Below are positions 34,597 to 45,803 of a DNA stretch of 64,000 nt, one piece after another. The position numbers and the translations under genes were made by a program. Origin of the DNA: Lunularia cruciata (Eukaryota; Streptophyta; Marchantiopsida; Lunulariales; Lunulariaceae); NCBI GenBank assembly GCA_948567375.1, contig OX419757.1:23746001-23810000 (forward strand). The letters run 5' to 3'. The notes beneath the pieces are model-generated. The model was not told the origin of the DNA, searched no databases, and worked only from the letters and a program-made list of their open reading frames with translations. Position 1 is the stretch's first letter. Each line of letters starts with the position of its first letter.

Positions 34597-36470
34597 TGTC
34601 ATCGGGAAAATAGCCCACGTGTACCCTTGAGGCTTTTGGGCTTTGAGGTAAAGGACAGGAAAGAAAAGGCTTGGACAGGAAGGAAAAGGAAGGGAAAGGC
34701 CTGCTGGGAGAAAGGAGAATTATCAAAGGGCTAGGGCTTGGCCAGGGGAGAAGGAGAATTTTGGAAAGTGCTTGCTGTGCAGAAATTTGGAGAGAAAGGC
34801 CTGCTGGGAGAGAGGAGAATTATCGAAGGGTTAAGGCTTGGCCAGGAAGGAGAGAAATTTTCGAAATGTGAGAGGATAGGAGGGGGAAGGGCAGGAGGAG
34901 AAATTCCCGAGAAGCTAGAGTGTTTTGACAAAGGAACACACACAGGAGAGTTGAAAGCTTGGAGAGGAGGGGGTTTGGCAGGAGGAGAAATTCTTGAGAA
35001 GCTGGAGGGTTTGGACAGAGGAACACACACAGGAGAGAAATTTTCGAGTTGGACAGGAGGGGGTTTGGCAGGAGGAGAAATTCTCAAGAAGTAGGAGGGT
35101 TTGGACAGAGGAACACACACAAGAGAGAAATTTTTGAGGTGGACAGGAGGGGGTTTGACAGGAGGAGAAATTCTTGAGAAGCTAGAGGGTTTGGACAGAA
35201 GAACGCACACAGGAGGGAAATTTTGGAGTTGAACAAGAGGGAGTTTGGCAGGAGGAGAAATTCCCGACAAGCTGGAGGGTTGAGACAGAGGAACACACAT
35301 AGGAGAGAAATTTTCAAGTTGGACAGGAGAGGGTTTGGCAGGAGAGAAATTCTCAAGAGTGAAGGGTTTGGACAGAGAGAGAATGTGTAGGAAATTTTGA
35401 GTTGGACAGAGAGAGAATGTGTAGGAATTTTCAAGTTGGACAGGAGGGGGTTTGGCAGGAGGAGAAATTCTCAAGAAGCTGGAGGGTTTGGACAGAGGAA
35501 CACACACAAGAGAGAAATTTTTGAGTTGGACAAGAGGGGGTTTGATAGGAGGAGAAATTCTCAAGAAGCTAGAGGGTTTGGACAAAGGAACACACACAGG
35601 GGGGAAATTTTTGAGTTGGACAGGAGAGGGTTTGGCAGGAGGAGAAATTCCTGAGAAGCTGGAGGGTTTGGACAGAGGAACACACACAAGAGAGAAATTT
35701 TTGAGTTGGACAGGAGAGGGTTTGGCAGGAGAGAAATTCTCAAGAGTGAATGGTTTGGACAGAGAAAGAATGTGCAGGAAATTTCGAGTTGGACAGAGAG
35801 AGAATGTGCAGGAATTTTCGAGTTGGACAGGAGAGGGTTTGGTAGGAGAGAAATTCTCAAGAGTGAAGGGTTTGGGCAGAGAGAGAATGTGCAGGAATTT
35901 TTGAGTTGGGCAGAAGAGGTTTTGGCAGGAGAGAAATTCTCAAGAGTGAAGGGTTTGGACAGAGAGAGAATGTGCAGGAATTTTTGAGTTGGGCAAGAGA
36001 GGGTTTGGCAGGAGAGAAACTCTTAAGAGTGAAGGGTTTGGACAGAGAGAGAATGTGCAGGAATTTTTGAGTTGGGTAGGAGAGGGTTTGGCAGGAGAGA
36101 AATTCTCAAGAGTGAAGGGTTTGGACAGAGAGAGAATGTGCAGGAATTTTTGAGTTGGACAGGAGAGGGTTTGGCTGGAGAGAAATTCTCAAGAAGTGAA
36201 GGGTTTGGACAGAGGAACAATCAAGAGAGGAATTTTTGAGTTGGAAGGAATGGAGCATGTGCAGGAGAGAAGTGCTAGGACAAAAGGAAAATTTTTGTAG
36301 GGGGACTGTTAGGGCTTGAGAGTGCAAGGCAAAAGTTTTTCCTCTCAAGAGAATCAAAGGAGAGATTGCAGGAGAGAGAGAGCTAGGAGAAAGAAAATTT
36401 TTGCAAGAGATGCTAGGGCTTGAGACAGCAAGGCAAGAGAGGGTTTTCTTCTCGAAGGAATGGAGCATGT
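34597..36470 (+). mobile_element. Element B 3' LTR, truncated
   Basis: It begins exactly like the left LTR and keeps the 90/83-bp tandem array, then stops at ...TGGAGCATGT. In the left LTR the sequence goes on with GCAGGAGAGAAG (about 27050). Element C starts at the next base. The missing remainder (second array, TATA, R-U5) is not found on the far side of C, so C's arrival was followed by deletion or rearrangement. Confidence 0.85.
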
Positions 36471-37263
36471 TGTGACAACCCAGCAAATATTTCTTTTGAG
36501 GTAATCGGGTAAGTAAAGTTCGTTCCCGCCGAGATACGAGTCAGAATTGGTCAAATATGAAGCAAAGTAACAATTTTAGTTCTTCTTGGTTGCGTCTTTA
36601 ATCTCTCAGGTAGAAACCACACCTAGAAGAGAGTAACAAGCACTGACTCGCAGTCTTGTCATGAATTAACACTCCTTAATCACAAATCCTTCAATTCTTT
36701 CCAAACAATCTTGATTGTGATGATTCAAGCTCTCCCAAAAATGGCACTTCACTGCAAAATGACTTCGCCTCAAAATTGTGTTCTACCCTTCCACTAAAGG
36801 CACAACTTCCTCAATTGAAATTGCTTCACATCAACTTTGCACTGCACTCACAAATGCAGAATACTACCATCACTACAATTCCTCTCAGATCTGTCAAGGC
36901 ATTGCTTCGATTGCACTTCACTCAGGATCAAACACATAGAATGAAGATCAAGGCTGTGGAATCCAACATCCAACAAACACTCTGACTTGCACTTTGAATT
37001 TCTTCACACACTCACAAACATAGACACAAAGTTGATACTTGGAATCAAGCTCAAACGACGAGCACTGCTTCACAGCACTTCGCTTTATCTATTCTCAGAA
37101 ATAATGAGCATTGAACAACAATTCTCTGCAAATGCCACTCTCAAGTAGTGAAGCAATCGACAGTTTTAACAACTATACTGTTCTACAAAAACTGTTCTAA
37201 CCTATAGATCCGAAATGACAATGCACCTCTTCATATCTGCCTCTTCAAATCTCAAATCCGTTA

Positions 37264-39840
37264 CTAATCCGATCCGATGTCTACTTCTTCTTCGGCTTTC
37301 AAACCCAAACCCAAAGTAAATTTACTTCCTAATATTTTGTCCTCAGGGTTTCATAATTCCTACTTCCTCTACTAGATCTAACAATTCTCTTTCTTGATCT
37401 GAAATATCACTAATGGGTAATCTATCTAACTCCTTATCTCCCGACCCACTCTTCTCTAATGTCTCTGATGGTAACTCCAAAGACATTTGGACTCTTATGT
37501 TATCTACTTCGGGTTTTGCTTCAACACCTTTTCGAAGTTTTTCTTGCTCTATTTTCACTAAGTCTAATCTAATTGAAATGTTATCCTCTACCTCTAATAT
37601 CTTCCTATCTACACGAGTTCTCAATTTGATCAGCAAGGCGTTCATCTCGGTGTCTTTTGCTTGTCTTTGCCTCGTCTCCTACACCAAAAACTTTAACTCG
37701 TGAAGGCGTGCTTCTTCAATTCAAACGCTGGCTTCTGTACTTAACATCGCATTCATCTAGAGGAAAATTTCCTTTATCGGCTCCAATCGTGTCTTCCTTT
37801 CTCGTTCCCGATCTGCAAGCCATTCCTCTCTGTACATTGCCAATTTTTCCTCAAATTCAGGCTTCAATGTCTCCTTTTCCTTCTCCTTCTCCTTTTGAAC
37901 TACATTCTCCTCCTGATTACAAAGTAATTCTCGCAATCGGTCTTCTTCTCTATACCTTGTAGCCAACTCTCTTTGCCAGAGTTGCTTCTTCTCCTCCATA
38001 CTCTCCATCACTCTATCGAGTTCTTGATCTTTTGCTGCTACCCTCGCCATAGCATGGATAAGTTTTACTCTTGAATCAGCAAACTGCTGCTTCAAGATTT
38101 TGTATTCAGCTACCTATCTTTCCCTTGCTATGTCACTCTTCCTCGCAAGATCCTCTTGATAGCTTACTTCCTCTTCAGGTCTTCAATTACCTGACTTCTC
38201 TCTATTGCCTCCACTCGTAGTACTTCTCTCTCCTCCTCACCTCGGATTATACCTCTCTTCAACTCCGAGTTCTCTTCTTCTAATCTTGATAAGACCTGCA
38301 AAACAATCTTCACCTCTGGACAAGTCAACTGCATCTCCTTCTTCTTGTACTCCAACTTCACCAACAAGGAGCACACTATCTCTCGCAGGTACTCTACTCC
38401 ATCACTGGCAACTACTTCCTCCTGCGGAGTGGTCTCTCTTCTCACTTCGTATTCTCCCAATACTCACCTTCTTCTCTGGAGTCTTCATATCGGAATCGAC
38501 GCCTCACTGCTTGAGCTTTCTTCTACCTCTTCCTTCCCTCTACTTGGCCCCGCTTCATACTTCACCTTACATCGTGAGCAAACTCCTCAATGTACTGCGA
38601 TCTTATTCTCCTCTGGCACCGGTACTTTGTCCTCCAACGCTGTGTTGTCTTTGGCTTCCAACTCGGCTTGCACTTCTTTGTATTCTTCAGCAGCTGGCGC
38701 CAAAGTCATCTCTCCTCCTTCTTCACCATCACTGCTTGTATCTCCGCTTTGTAGTGTCAACTCAGGTTCCTCTTCATGATCTGAGTCCTCCGTTTTGAGC
38801 TCGGCCTCACCTTTTGAGTCTTCATCTTCTGACTCAATTACCACCATTCCTCGCCTCGGGTTACTTCTCTGCATCTTCCAAGGTTTCTTGCTTTCTTTGG
38901 CTTCTCCTTGCCGACTCTTCTTCTTTGTTGGGGTACTCACTACGACCTCCACATTCTTCCTTGTCTTTGCGTAGTAGTCGTCCGTGCTCCGGATTTGGAG
39001 AATGTATTGTTGCTCCTCAACATCGACCTCCTTTCGCACATCTGGATGGAAATGCAACACCATCCGAGTCCGCTCTGCCAAGTTCAGCAAATTTAGCTCA
39101 AGGTAGAAGTGTGCTGCAAACGGCACAATGTAGTGTAGAGGCGACTTATCCCGCAAATTCCACACCATCTGCCTTGTTCTCCCGTGAAAACACTTTGCCT
39201 AATTGATTGGTTCTCCTGCAAACAACTTATGGAAGAACACCGCTTGGTGTTTCATCACATAAGTTGTTCTCTCCGGCTTCAAGATTGCTATGAGAGCACT
39301 CACGATCTCTCTCCTCATTGGATCCTTGTAACTCTCAACTTTGTACCCATTCTTTGTTCTTTTCAATGAGAAGGCATCTCTCACCTCCTGAGTCTCTTGG
39401 GCTATCTCTCCTTTCCCCAAGAACATGGCTCCCTGCTCTGAGCCTGCCTCCTTCCCGAGTATGAGTCTCCAATCCGACTCTGTCCATCGAGCCGGATTTC
39501 CTCTCTTCCCTTCTTCCTCGGGTCCATCGAGACACTTACTCTTGATGATTTCTGTCATGAATCCTAGAAAACTTACGTTCCAGTTCCATGCCAGAAAAGT
39601 GATCCAAAGTCGGCTCAAGACTTTGATCCTTGCTATCACATCTAATCTCCGAATTGCATGATTTCTCACTGCAAATTTGGAGTTTTCCTTCCCTCCTCCC
39701 ATCTCTTCTACTTTCTCACTTTCTCTTGATTTCACTCTCACAACTTCACCCTTGCGCACTAACATGAATCCAACTCTATTTCTCTTTCCACGATTACCTA
39801 CAAGACGACTTCTCAGCCGCGAAGGAAAATTACTCGACAT
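37264..39840 (-). pseudogene. Long LTR-borne ORF, best copy (859-codon span)
   Basis: ATG at 39840 lies 413 bp inside the LTR. The stop at 37264-37266 follows V-D-I-G-S-D. The 2577-bp span divides by three. The frame holds from 39840 to about 38164 with few stops, including TAG where kin read TGG ('PINWARCF'). Then it shifts. Approximate layout: residues 1-90 basic; 90-280 a conserved globular part ('ITFLAWNWNVSFLGFM', 'WTESDWRLILGKEAGSEQG', 'VFFHKLFAGEPIN'); 290-470 basic then acidic/serine ('ESEDEDSKGEAELKTEDSDH'); 480-810 charged heptads ('LQVLSRLEEENSELK', 'LWQRELATRYREEDRLREL'); then the tail 'ETLEKSGSGDKELDRLP'. No protease, zinc knuckle, signal peptide or membrane helix is seen. Function unknown; the relation to gag-like proteins of other plant elements is an open question. 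Confidence 0.7.
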
Positions 39841-40117
39841 TTCATTGTTGCAATTTCAATTTTTATAGAGTTGCGCTCCTTTGTCTTTTGTTGCTTTGAG
39901 TTTCTACCAAGAAATCACACCTCCGGCATGCACCTATCACTGTCAATCAACCTTCGTGCGTATGGGCCGCTAGTTTTAAAACGGCCGCTTCTTGAATTTC
40001 TCGTCCCTACAAAAGGTTGTTAGACTATCTTTGCCTCGGGTTGAGCTCCCCCCAATCCAAAGACAATTTACTTTGGGTTGTATGCTGACAGGGCATTTCT
40101 GAGTACTTTGCCTTATG

Positions 40118-40141
40118 ACCCAAAGTCACTTTACTTTGGGT
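40118..40141. promoter_or_regulatory. U3 palindromic motif, element C LTR
   Basis: Arms ACCCAAAGT and ACTTTGGGT are perfect inverted repeats around CACTTT. It occupies the same LTR position as in three other copies. Confidence 0.5.
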
Positions 40142-40253
40142 TTCATCCCGAAGACTCTTTTCTTTGCCTTCTTTAGCCATACAAGCGCAATTCGACTTCT
40201 CTGTGCACTTTTTCTTCTTTATTTTGAGAAAAACAAAAAATGTGAGCACCACA

Positions 40254-40269
40254 TACTCCCTCCCTCAAA
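40254..40269 (-). other. Polypurine tract of element C
   Basis: The minus strand reads TTTGAGGGAGGGAGTA directly before the LTR start TGTGGTGCTC. Confidence 0.8.
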
Positions 40270-40429
40270 TGTGAGCATCCCGCAAACATAGACCTTGGGT
40301 GTTTTAGAAACTTCCGAGTCTATGGTCCAATATCTCCGAACTCTCCACCCGTTTACTCGAGTGGCAAAAGGATTACCTTCCAAGTCTACAAACTGCATGG
40401 ACCCATTTTTGTAAAGATGAAGAACTCCA

Positions 40430-41604
40430 TATGGACCCATCCATCTCAAATGCAACTTGCCTGGAAAAAATATCGGCGATTATCATATAACAAAACCAAA
40501 TCCCCTTCTCGTACAGTCACTGGCTTGATTCTCTTATCGTGCTTGACTTTCCTCTGTGTTTGTACTTCTTTCGTGGTTTACATTGCATCGTCTCTTTTCT
40601 CTTCTAACCACATCAATTGATATATCCAAAGATCCTGACTTTCTTCTTCCGACATTTGTTCTTTGCATAGAACCCAATATGTAGGAACTTCAAATTCAAC
40701 CGGCAGTATGGGATGCAAGCCATTTGTCAAGAAGTATGGAGTTTGTTTGGTTGTTATCTTTTCTGTCATTTGATATGCCCACAATGCGGCTGGTAATTTT
40801 GTATCCCTGTCATAAGCATAATTGACAGTCACCTTATTCAAAATTTTACAAAGTAACAAACCCATTTGCTTTTTCTGTTAAGCCATTTGCTTTTGGGTTA
40901 TAAGGAGTCGTCTTCCGATGTTTAATCTAAAAGTACTTGGTTAACGCCTCCATTACAGAGTTCAAAAAATGTGTTCCTAGGTCACTGACCAATTCCAAAG
41001 GACACCCATATCTGGAGATGATGTTTCAAAAGAAGAATTCCGCCATAGTTTCAGCATCATCTATGCGAGTTGCTTCCGCTTTGACCATCTTGGTAGCATA
41101 GTCAGTGCACACCAAGATGTATCGCTTTCTTGTAATTTGGGTCACTGGTTGAATGGGACCCACAAAATCAATTCCCTATTTCTCAAATGGGGCCAAAGGC
41201 AAAATTGGTCTCAAAGGCCATTGAGAAGTAGCCGTCGGCTTTCCCGTTCTTTGACAAGCATCATAGCTTCAGATATGAGCATGTACATCTTTGTCCATTG
41301 TAGGCCACCAATACCCTGCCAAAAGAATTTTCTTTACAGTATTCTTCAGAGCATAGTGTCCTCCCAATGCTTCGGAGTGTAAAGATTCAATTACTCCTCC
41401 TACTTCGTATGACTCCAAGCATCGATGAAGTACTTCGTCTTTGCCCATCTTAAATAAAATGTTGTGTTTAAGCTGGTACGGCTCCATTTTCCTGAGAAAG
41501 ACTGCCCGCTGTTCCGGGTCCATCTCCTCAGGACAATGGAGAGTATTCAGATAATGATATTCAGCTGCATACCTCGTACTTTGCATTGCTGATAAGTGAT
41601 ACAA
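40430..41604 (-). pseudogene. Integrase of element C
   Basis: 41604-41269 encodes 'PEQRAVFLRKMEPYQLKHNI', 'GGHYALKNTVKKILLAGYWW' and the start of the zinc-binding module. A TGA replaces the Gln codon of element A in 'HIQSCDACQ'. The catalytic core is still recognisable ('GIDFVGPIQPVT', 'GCPLELVSD', 'YNPKANGLTEKANG') but crosses several stops and a frame change. The C-terminal part (40865-40578) is open again in another frame, with 'LPAALWAYQMTEKITTKQTP'. It is therefore broken, more so than in element A. Confidence 0.8.
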
Positions 41605-41607
41605 CTC

Positions 41608-42726
41608 TTAGTCAGGGAACCGATCATCAATTTCCCACTCCTGGTCTTGAGTCTCCAACTTGGACAGGAAGTCCGCATTTGAATGCAAAGCTCCCTTCCT
41701 TACTTGTACATTATAAGTGAACTCTTGTAATAACAAGATCCATCTTGCAATTTGTCCCGGTAAATCTGCCTTCTTGACCAAATGTTGCAATGCGTAATGG
41801 TCAACATAGAAGACAAACTCATACCCCAACAAATAATGACGAAATTTCTTGCAGGCATACACCATTCCGAGTGCTTCTCTTTCAGTCGTCGAATAGTTCT
41901 TTTCATAAACTGAAAGTTGTTGGTTGGCATAATACACCGGGTAGTTCTTCTTCTTCTCGTCCTTTTGACTTAAGACGACTCCGATGGCCATGGACAAAGT
42001 GTCCACATACACATGAAAAGGGACGTCCCAATTTGGGGCCCTCATGACTGGTGCTTCAACCAGTTTCTTCTTCAACACCTGGAAAGCTTCTTCTTGATTT
42101 GCTTCCCACAGATAGTCTTTGGATTTCTTCAGAAGCTTTGTAAGTGGTGCAACAAGCATTGCATAGTTTGACACAAAGCGTCTGTAATATCCAACATGTC
42201 CCAAGAAGGCTCTCAGCTCCCGGATGTTCTTTGGGGATTCCAAAGATGCAATTATCTTAACCTTCTCAACATCGACATCAATACCTCGGCTTGACACCCG
42301 ATGCCCCAAAAGAATTCCCTCCTTCATTGCGAAGAAGCATTTCTCCGGGTGTAATGACAAGCCGGCAAAATGACACCTTTCAAACATTTGACAAAGGTAA
42401 TCTAAATGTACATCTCTTCTCCCAAACACACAAAAGTCATCAATAAAAACTTCCACAAATTTGCGCAAGAAATCTTTGAAGATTGAATTCATCATCCACT
42501 GGAAAGTAGCGGGAGCATTACACAACCCAAAGGGCATTTGATTGTAAGCAAAAGTGCCCCAATTGGTCGTGAATGTAGTTTTATCCTTGTCTTCTTCTTG
42601 AATGGATACTTGATTGTACCCTGAAAATCCATCGAGAAAACTATAACAAGGATGCCCAGCTACCTGATCTAAAATTGTATCAATAAAAGGCAAGGGATGA
42701 TGATCTTTCCTTGTAACTGCGTTCAA
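41608..42726 (-). pseudogene. RT and RNase H of element C
   Basis: A 372-codon uninterrupted stretch. RT: 'NAVTRKDHHPLPFIDTILDQ', 'SFLDGFSGYNQVSIQ', 'MPFGLCNAPATFQWMM', catalytic 'EVFIDDFCVFG', 'LRAFLGHVGYYRRFVSNY'. RNase H: 'FHVYVDTLSMAIGVVLSQ', 'TEREALGMVYACKKF', 'FYVDHYALQHL', 'HSNADFLSKLE'. All four acidic RNase H positions are present. It is joined in frame to the protease stretch upstream across a single TGA (42727-42729) and to the integrase downstream across one TAA (41605-41607). Confidence 0.9.
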
Positions 42727-42729
42727 CTT

Positions 42730-43794
42730 TCAGAAGTCTTGGCACACTTGGATCTTCCATGTTTTCTTCTTTGCGACTATGACAATGGGGGAGACCCATT
42801 CACTACTTAAGACAAGGAAGATGATTCTGGCCCCTAAGTACTTGTCAATTTCATCTTTCACCAAAAGCAAGTACTTCAGGTTCAGGCGGTATTGTCGCTG
42901 CCAAACCGGAACTGCACCTTCAACCAGATCAATCCAGTGTTCTCCAAATTCTTGTGCAATACCCGGCATTTGATCAATCAACCAGGCAAATACATCCTGG
43001 AATTCTATAAACAGGGCAATGTATCCTGGCAACTCCTCCGAAGTAACTGTCTTCAAGATTTTTAAAATTTTTCCTTCAGTTAATAAGACATCTTGATAAT
43101 CATCGGGGTTGATGACTCCTTCAACGTGGCTTACTTGGCTTAACCCGAGGCGAGCTGCCATCAAACCCCCTTCCTCCAAGTCAGGTTCACCCGAGGCGAG
43201 GTCATATAGATCTTCGTCTTCAACATCCACCTTGTAGCATTCCAAGTAATTAACTTGGACTTTGTCTTTGGATTTGTTTAAGGACGAAGACAATGAGTCT
43301 TTGGATTTGTCCTCCTCTTCCGACGAACTTGTTTCCCCGAGATGGGGAACCTTTGTCCAACTCACAATCACCAGCTTCTGATCTTCAGACAAAATGTCCT
43401 TGAATATTAACTTATGCTGATGCCAATCCACCACAACTTGGGCACTGTACAACCAGGGTCTGCCGATCAACAGAGGGTAACCAGTTTTTGTCACTGGTCG
43501 CAACACGATGTAATTCAATTTGAAGGGTACCCCTGCAATGATCGTGGTAATGTTTGACAGCATGCCCAATGGCCATCTCTTGGTTTGGTCTGCAAACTTC
43601 AACACTCGGGGTGTTGGTTCAAACGTGTGGTACCCGAGTTGATTCGCAGTATCTTTGGTCATGACATTTACACCAGACCCAGAGTCAATGGGTATCGATG
43701 TGATCATGCACCCTGCAATCTCCATGTCTACCTCGGGAGATCCCAAATCTTCTTGTTCAATACAATAAATAGCAGGCAAGTCCTTCTTTGGCAT
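42730..43794 (-). pseudogene. Protease region and RT start of element C
   Basis: The 354-codon stretch has the protease motif 'IPIDSGSGVNVMTKDT', 'FADQTKRWPLGMLSNI' and 'PLLIGRPWLYSAQVVVDWHQ', then an acidic linker and 'GALFIEFQDVFAW'-type sequence into the RT fingers ('RQYRLNLKYLLLVKDEIDKY', 'WVSPIVIVAKKKTWKIQV'). Same frame as 44481-43834, separated by TAGs. It corresponds to the part of A that was interrupted by both the solo LTR and element B. Confidence 0.85.
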
Positions 43795-43833
43795 CGACCT
43801 TACCTTCTTGAGGGCCGAATTCAGCTATCTCTT

Positions 43834-44481
43834 CTACAACTTGTTATCTTTCCACAACTGCTTGAATGTAATGTTGGCATTTGTAGTGGCCAGATCTGCT
43901 ACAATATCATATTGGGGAACTCCTCCCAATTTGACCGTCTTTGCTTTCGGCTTTGGGTCCGAAGTCTCTCCATGTTCCCTTTTGACTTCGAGACGCTTCA
44001 AAATGGTGACGGGCTTGCTAATGGCCTTGACCCGAGGTTCCTCGGGTTGGCCCACCTCGGCTTGGATCAGACCCTTTACTTTGGATCGGATGTCCGCCGG
44101 AAAAACTGGAGACTTTGTCTTTGTCTCCTCTTCCAAACTCAGTTCCCGAGTCCTGAGTAGTGCCTCCTTTAGTTCTTTCTGCAAGGATTTAGCTTTAGCT
44201 TTTGCGAGGATCTTTTCCTCCTTGGCAAAAAGAATTGCTTTTGGGTGCAGTCTCTTTGCCTTTCGGGAAGACGACGAGGTCGTACTCAATTCTTTGGGAT
44301 CACGCTTCTTCTTGCTGGAGCGTGTCTCAACCTTCAAAATTTCAAGGTCCGGCCATTCTCCTTCTGAGGCCGGACTCCCCTCTTGAGGTCTTTCTTCCTC
44401 AAGAGTGATACAATTTACATTTGTATCCCCCTTTGGCTGAAGTGCTGCACATGCGGCTTTGGGTTTGGTGGGTGAGGACAT
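43834..44481 (-). pseudogene. Gag-protease linker of element C
   Basis: This 215-codon frame overlaps the gag end by 67 bp in another frame. It is rich in Lys, Ser and Glu ('KAKSLQKELKEALLRTREL') and ends 'VPQYDIVADLATTNANITFK', a pre-protease segment also found in relic elements D and E in this window. The overlap would allow gag and pro-pol to be joined by frameshifting, but a slippery site was not identified. A stop follows at about 43831, where element D reads through ('DNKLYKKQLSSALKKV'). Confidence 0.7.
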
Positions 44482-45803
44482 TGGTTGCCCGTATGCCCCG
44501 ATCCCTTACAATTTCTGCACAGGGGAATGTACCCAATTTGCCTTCTTGGCTCGGGACAATTTGGAGACCAATGTCCCATCGAGCCACAATTATAACAAGC
44601 TCCGGGCGCAACATTCTGAGGCCGATTTTGGTTGCTCATCGGTGGTCTTTGTGGAGGAGCATTGGGGTTATACTCCCGGGGTCCAAACCTCGGACCTTGA
44701 TACGATGTGCTCACTTGAGGCTGTACCTCCTGAGTTTGGTACACAGCCTCCTCATCCTCATCTTGGTTCCATCCCGGAACCCATTCAATTTGCTGCACTG
44801 AGAATGCATTACGAGTATTGCATTCTGTGTTGGCGTGGCTAGATTTGCTACATGCGGTGCACCACACATTAGATCGTCCAAATGCTAGGGCCTTTCTTTG
44901 GTCCTTGGCCCCAATCATCTGGATCTTGAAATCTGAAAACTCCTTGATGAGGGCATCCAACTTTGTATCCGCCTTATGTACACTCTTAGCTGGAGGAGTC
45001 ACTAGTTTCTTGCCTCCACGTCTTCTGACTCGTATTGGCTTTGATTCCTCTTTGGATTCCAAAGAAGAGCTTGAAGACCTAACGGATTCGTCTGAAGAAG
45101 GGAAGGTGCTGCACGAAGCTCTCCTTCTGGGCTTCTTGCCTTTCTTCTCTTGATTTCTCCGGTTACTGGCAGAATGAGAGTGAGCCGCTTCATAACAAGC
45201 GACATGTTTGAGTACTTTGTCCAAGGAAGTTACATTCCTCTCCCTGGCAAAGATTCGTATCTCTGGTAAAAGGCCCCCGAGGAACCAGATAATGGCTTGG
45301 GCATTGGAGTAACCCACCACCCCCAATTGCTTGGGAACTTGGTTCAGTAATGCCATGAACCGCTCAGAGTAGTCTCTCAACTTCTCCTTCTTTCCTCGGT
45401 CCAAATCGTTGAGTGCCGCAAAGACACTCATGTTGTAATCAACCTCCCGGAATCGTTCCAAGAAGTTGTTTCTCAAGTCTGCCCAATCCGCTGGTACGAA
45501 CCCTTTCTGGGTCACATGGGTGTACCAGCTCCGAGCTTTCTTGCGGAGCAAACTTGGGAAAATTCTCAATCGATCCGCCAAGTCATGCTCCTTGTTAGCT
45601 TCAAATTCTTCGATGAATTCATTGGGGTCTTTGTCTTGCTCTGTCCCCTTGTACTTTTGATAGGCGTGTCGGGTGACAGGCAGCGAAGCCATTGTTTGAT
45701 GCACTGGAATCAGCTGAGGTAATGTGGAACTTGACGGAATTGAAGGATTGGCTGGAATTGACGCCGTGATGTCAGCCCAAGGATTCCAATTCATCAAATT
45801 CAA
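44415..45803 (-). pseudogene. Gag of element C, with three zinc knuckles
   Basis: The 462-codon intact stretch starts 'MNLMNWNPWADITASI' and contains the capsid-like retrotransposon gag fold ('FIEEFEANKEHDLADRLRIF', 'KKARSWYTHVTQKG', 'LRNNFLERFREVDYN', 'LRDYSERFMALLNQVP'). A basic/serine stretch follows, then three CX2CX4HX4C knuckles: 'CTACSKSSHANTEC', 'CYNCGSMGHWSPNC' and 'CRNCKGSGHTGNQC'. The product packages the RNA genome. The natural start is probably farther upstream (to about 46213: 'VDKTEQEVLDFQLLHKVQ'), where stops and a frameshift now intervene, so gag is interrupted at its N-terminus. Confidence 0.85.

Larger units (their letters stand above)
25185..36470 (+). mobile_element. Element B: Ty3/gypsy retrotransposon with distinctive pol
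   Basis: The order on the plus strand is 5' LTR (25185-28690), primer-binding site, gag, protease, RT, RNase H, integrase, polypurine tract and 3' LTR (34597-36470, truncated). It is nested in element A's protease region. Over roughly the first 300 bases the two LTRs differ at about ten sites by eye, so the insertion is younger than its surroundings. Nine in-frame stops and at least two frame changes disable it. The RT-to-integrase order is typical of Ty3/gypsy. The RT motifs resemble a type I know mostly from fungi. Confidence 0.85.
36471..40253 (-). mobile_element. Element C 3' LTR, long type (3783 bp)
   Basis: In element sense it runs from TGTGGTGCTCAC, after the polypurine tract, to GGGTTGTCACA at 36471. 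It contains the least damaged LTR-borne frame (39840-37264) and the U3 palindrome (40118-40141). The TATA position near 37130-37150 is mutated (TACTTGAG). Length and ends agree with the two solo LTRs. Confidence 0.85.

Noticed and set aside
37264-39840. The LTR frame as an envelope-like gene
   Set aside because: No signal peptide, transmembrane helix or furin-like site is visible, and it lies in the LTR rather than between pol and the LTR.
43585-44842. Plus-strand frames of 120-190 codons at 43.6-44.8 kb
   Set aside because: Antisense to element C gag and linker; no motif of their own.
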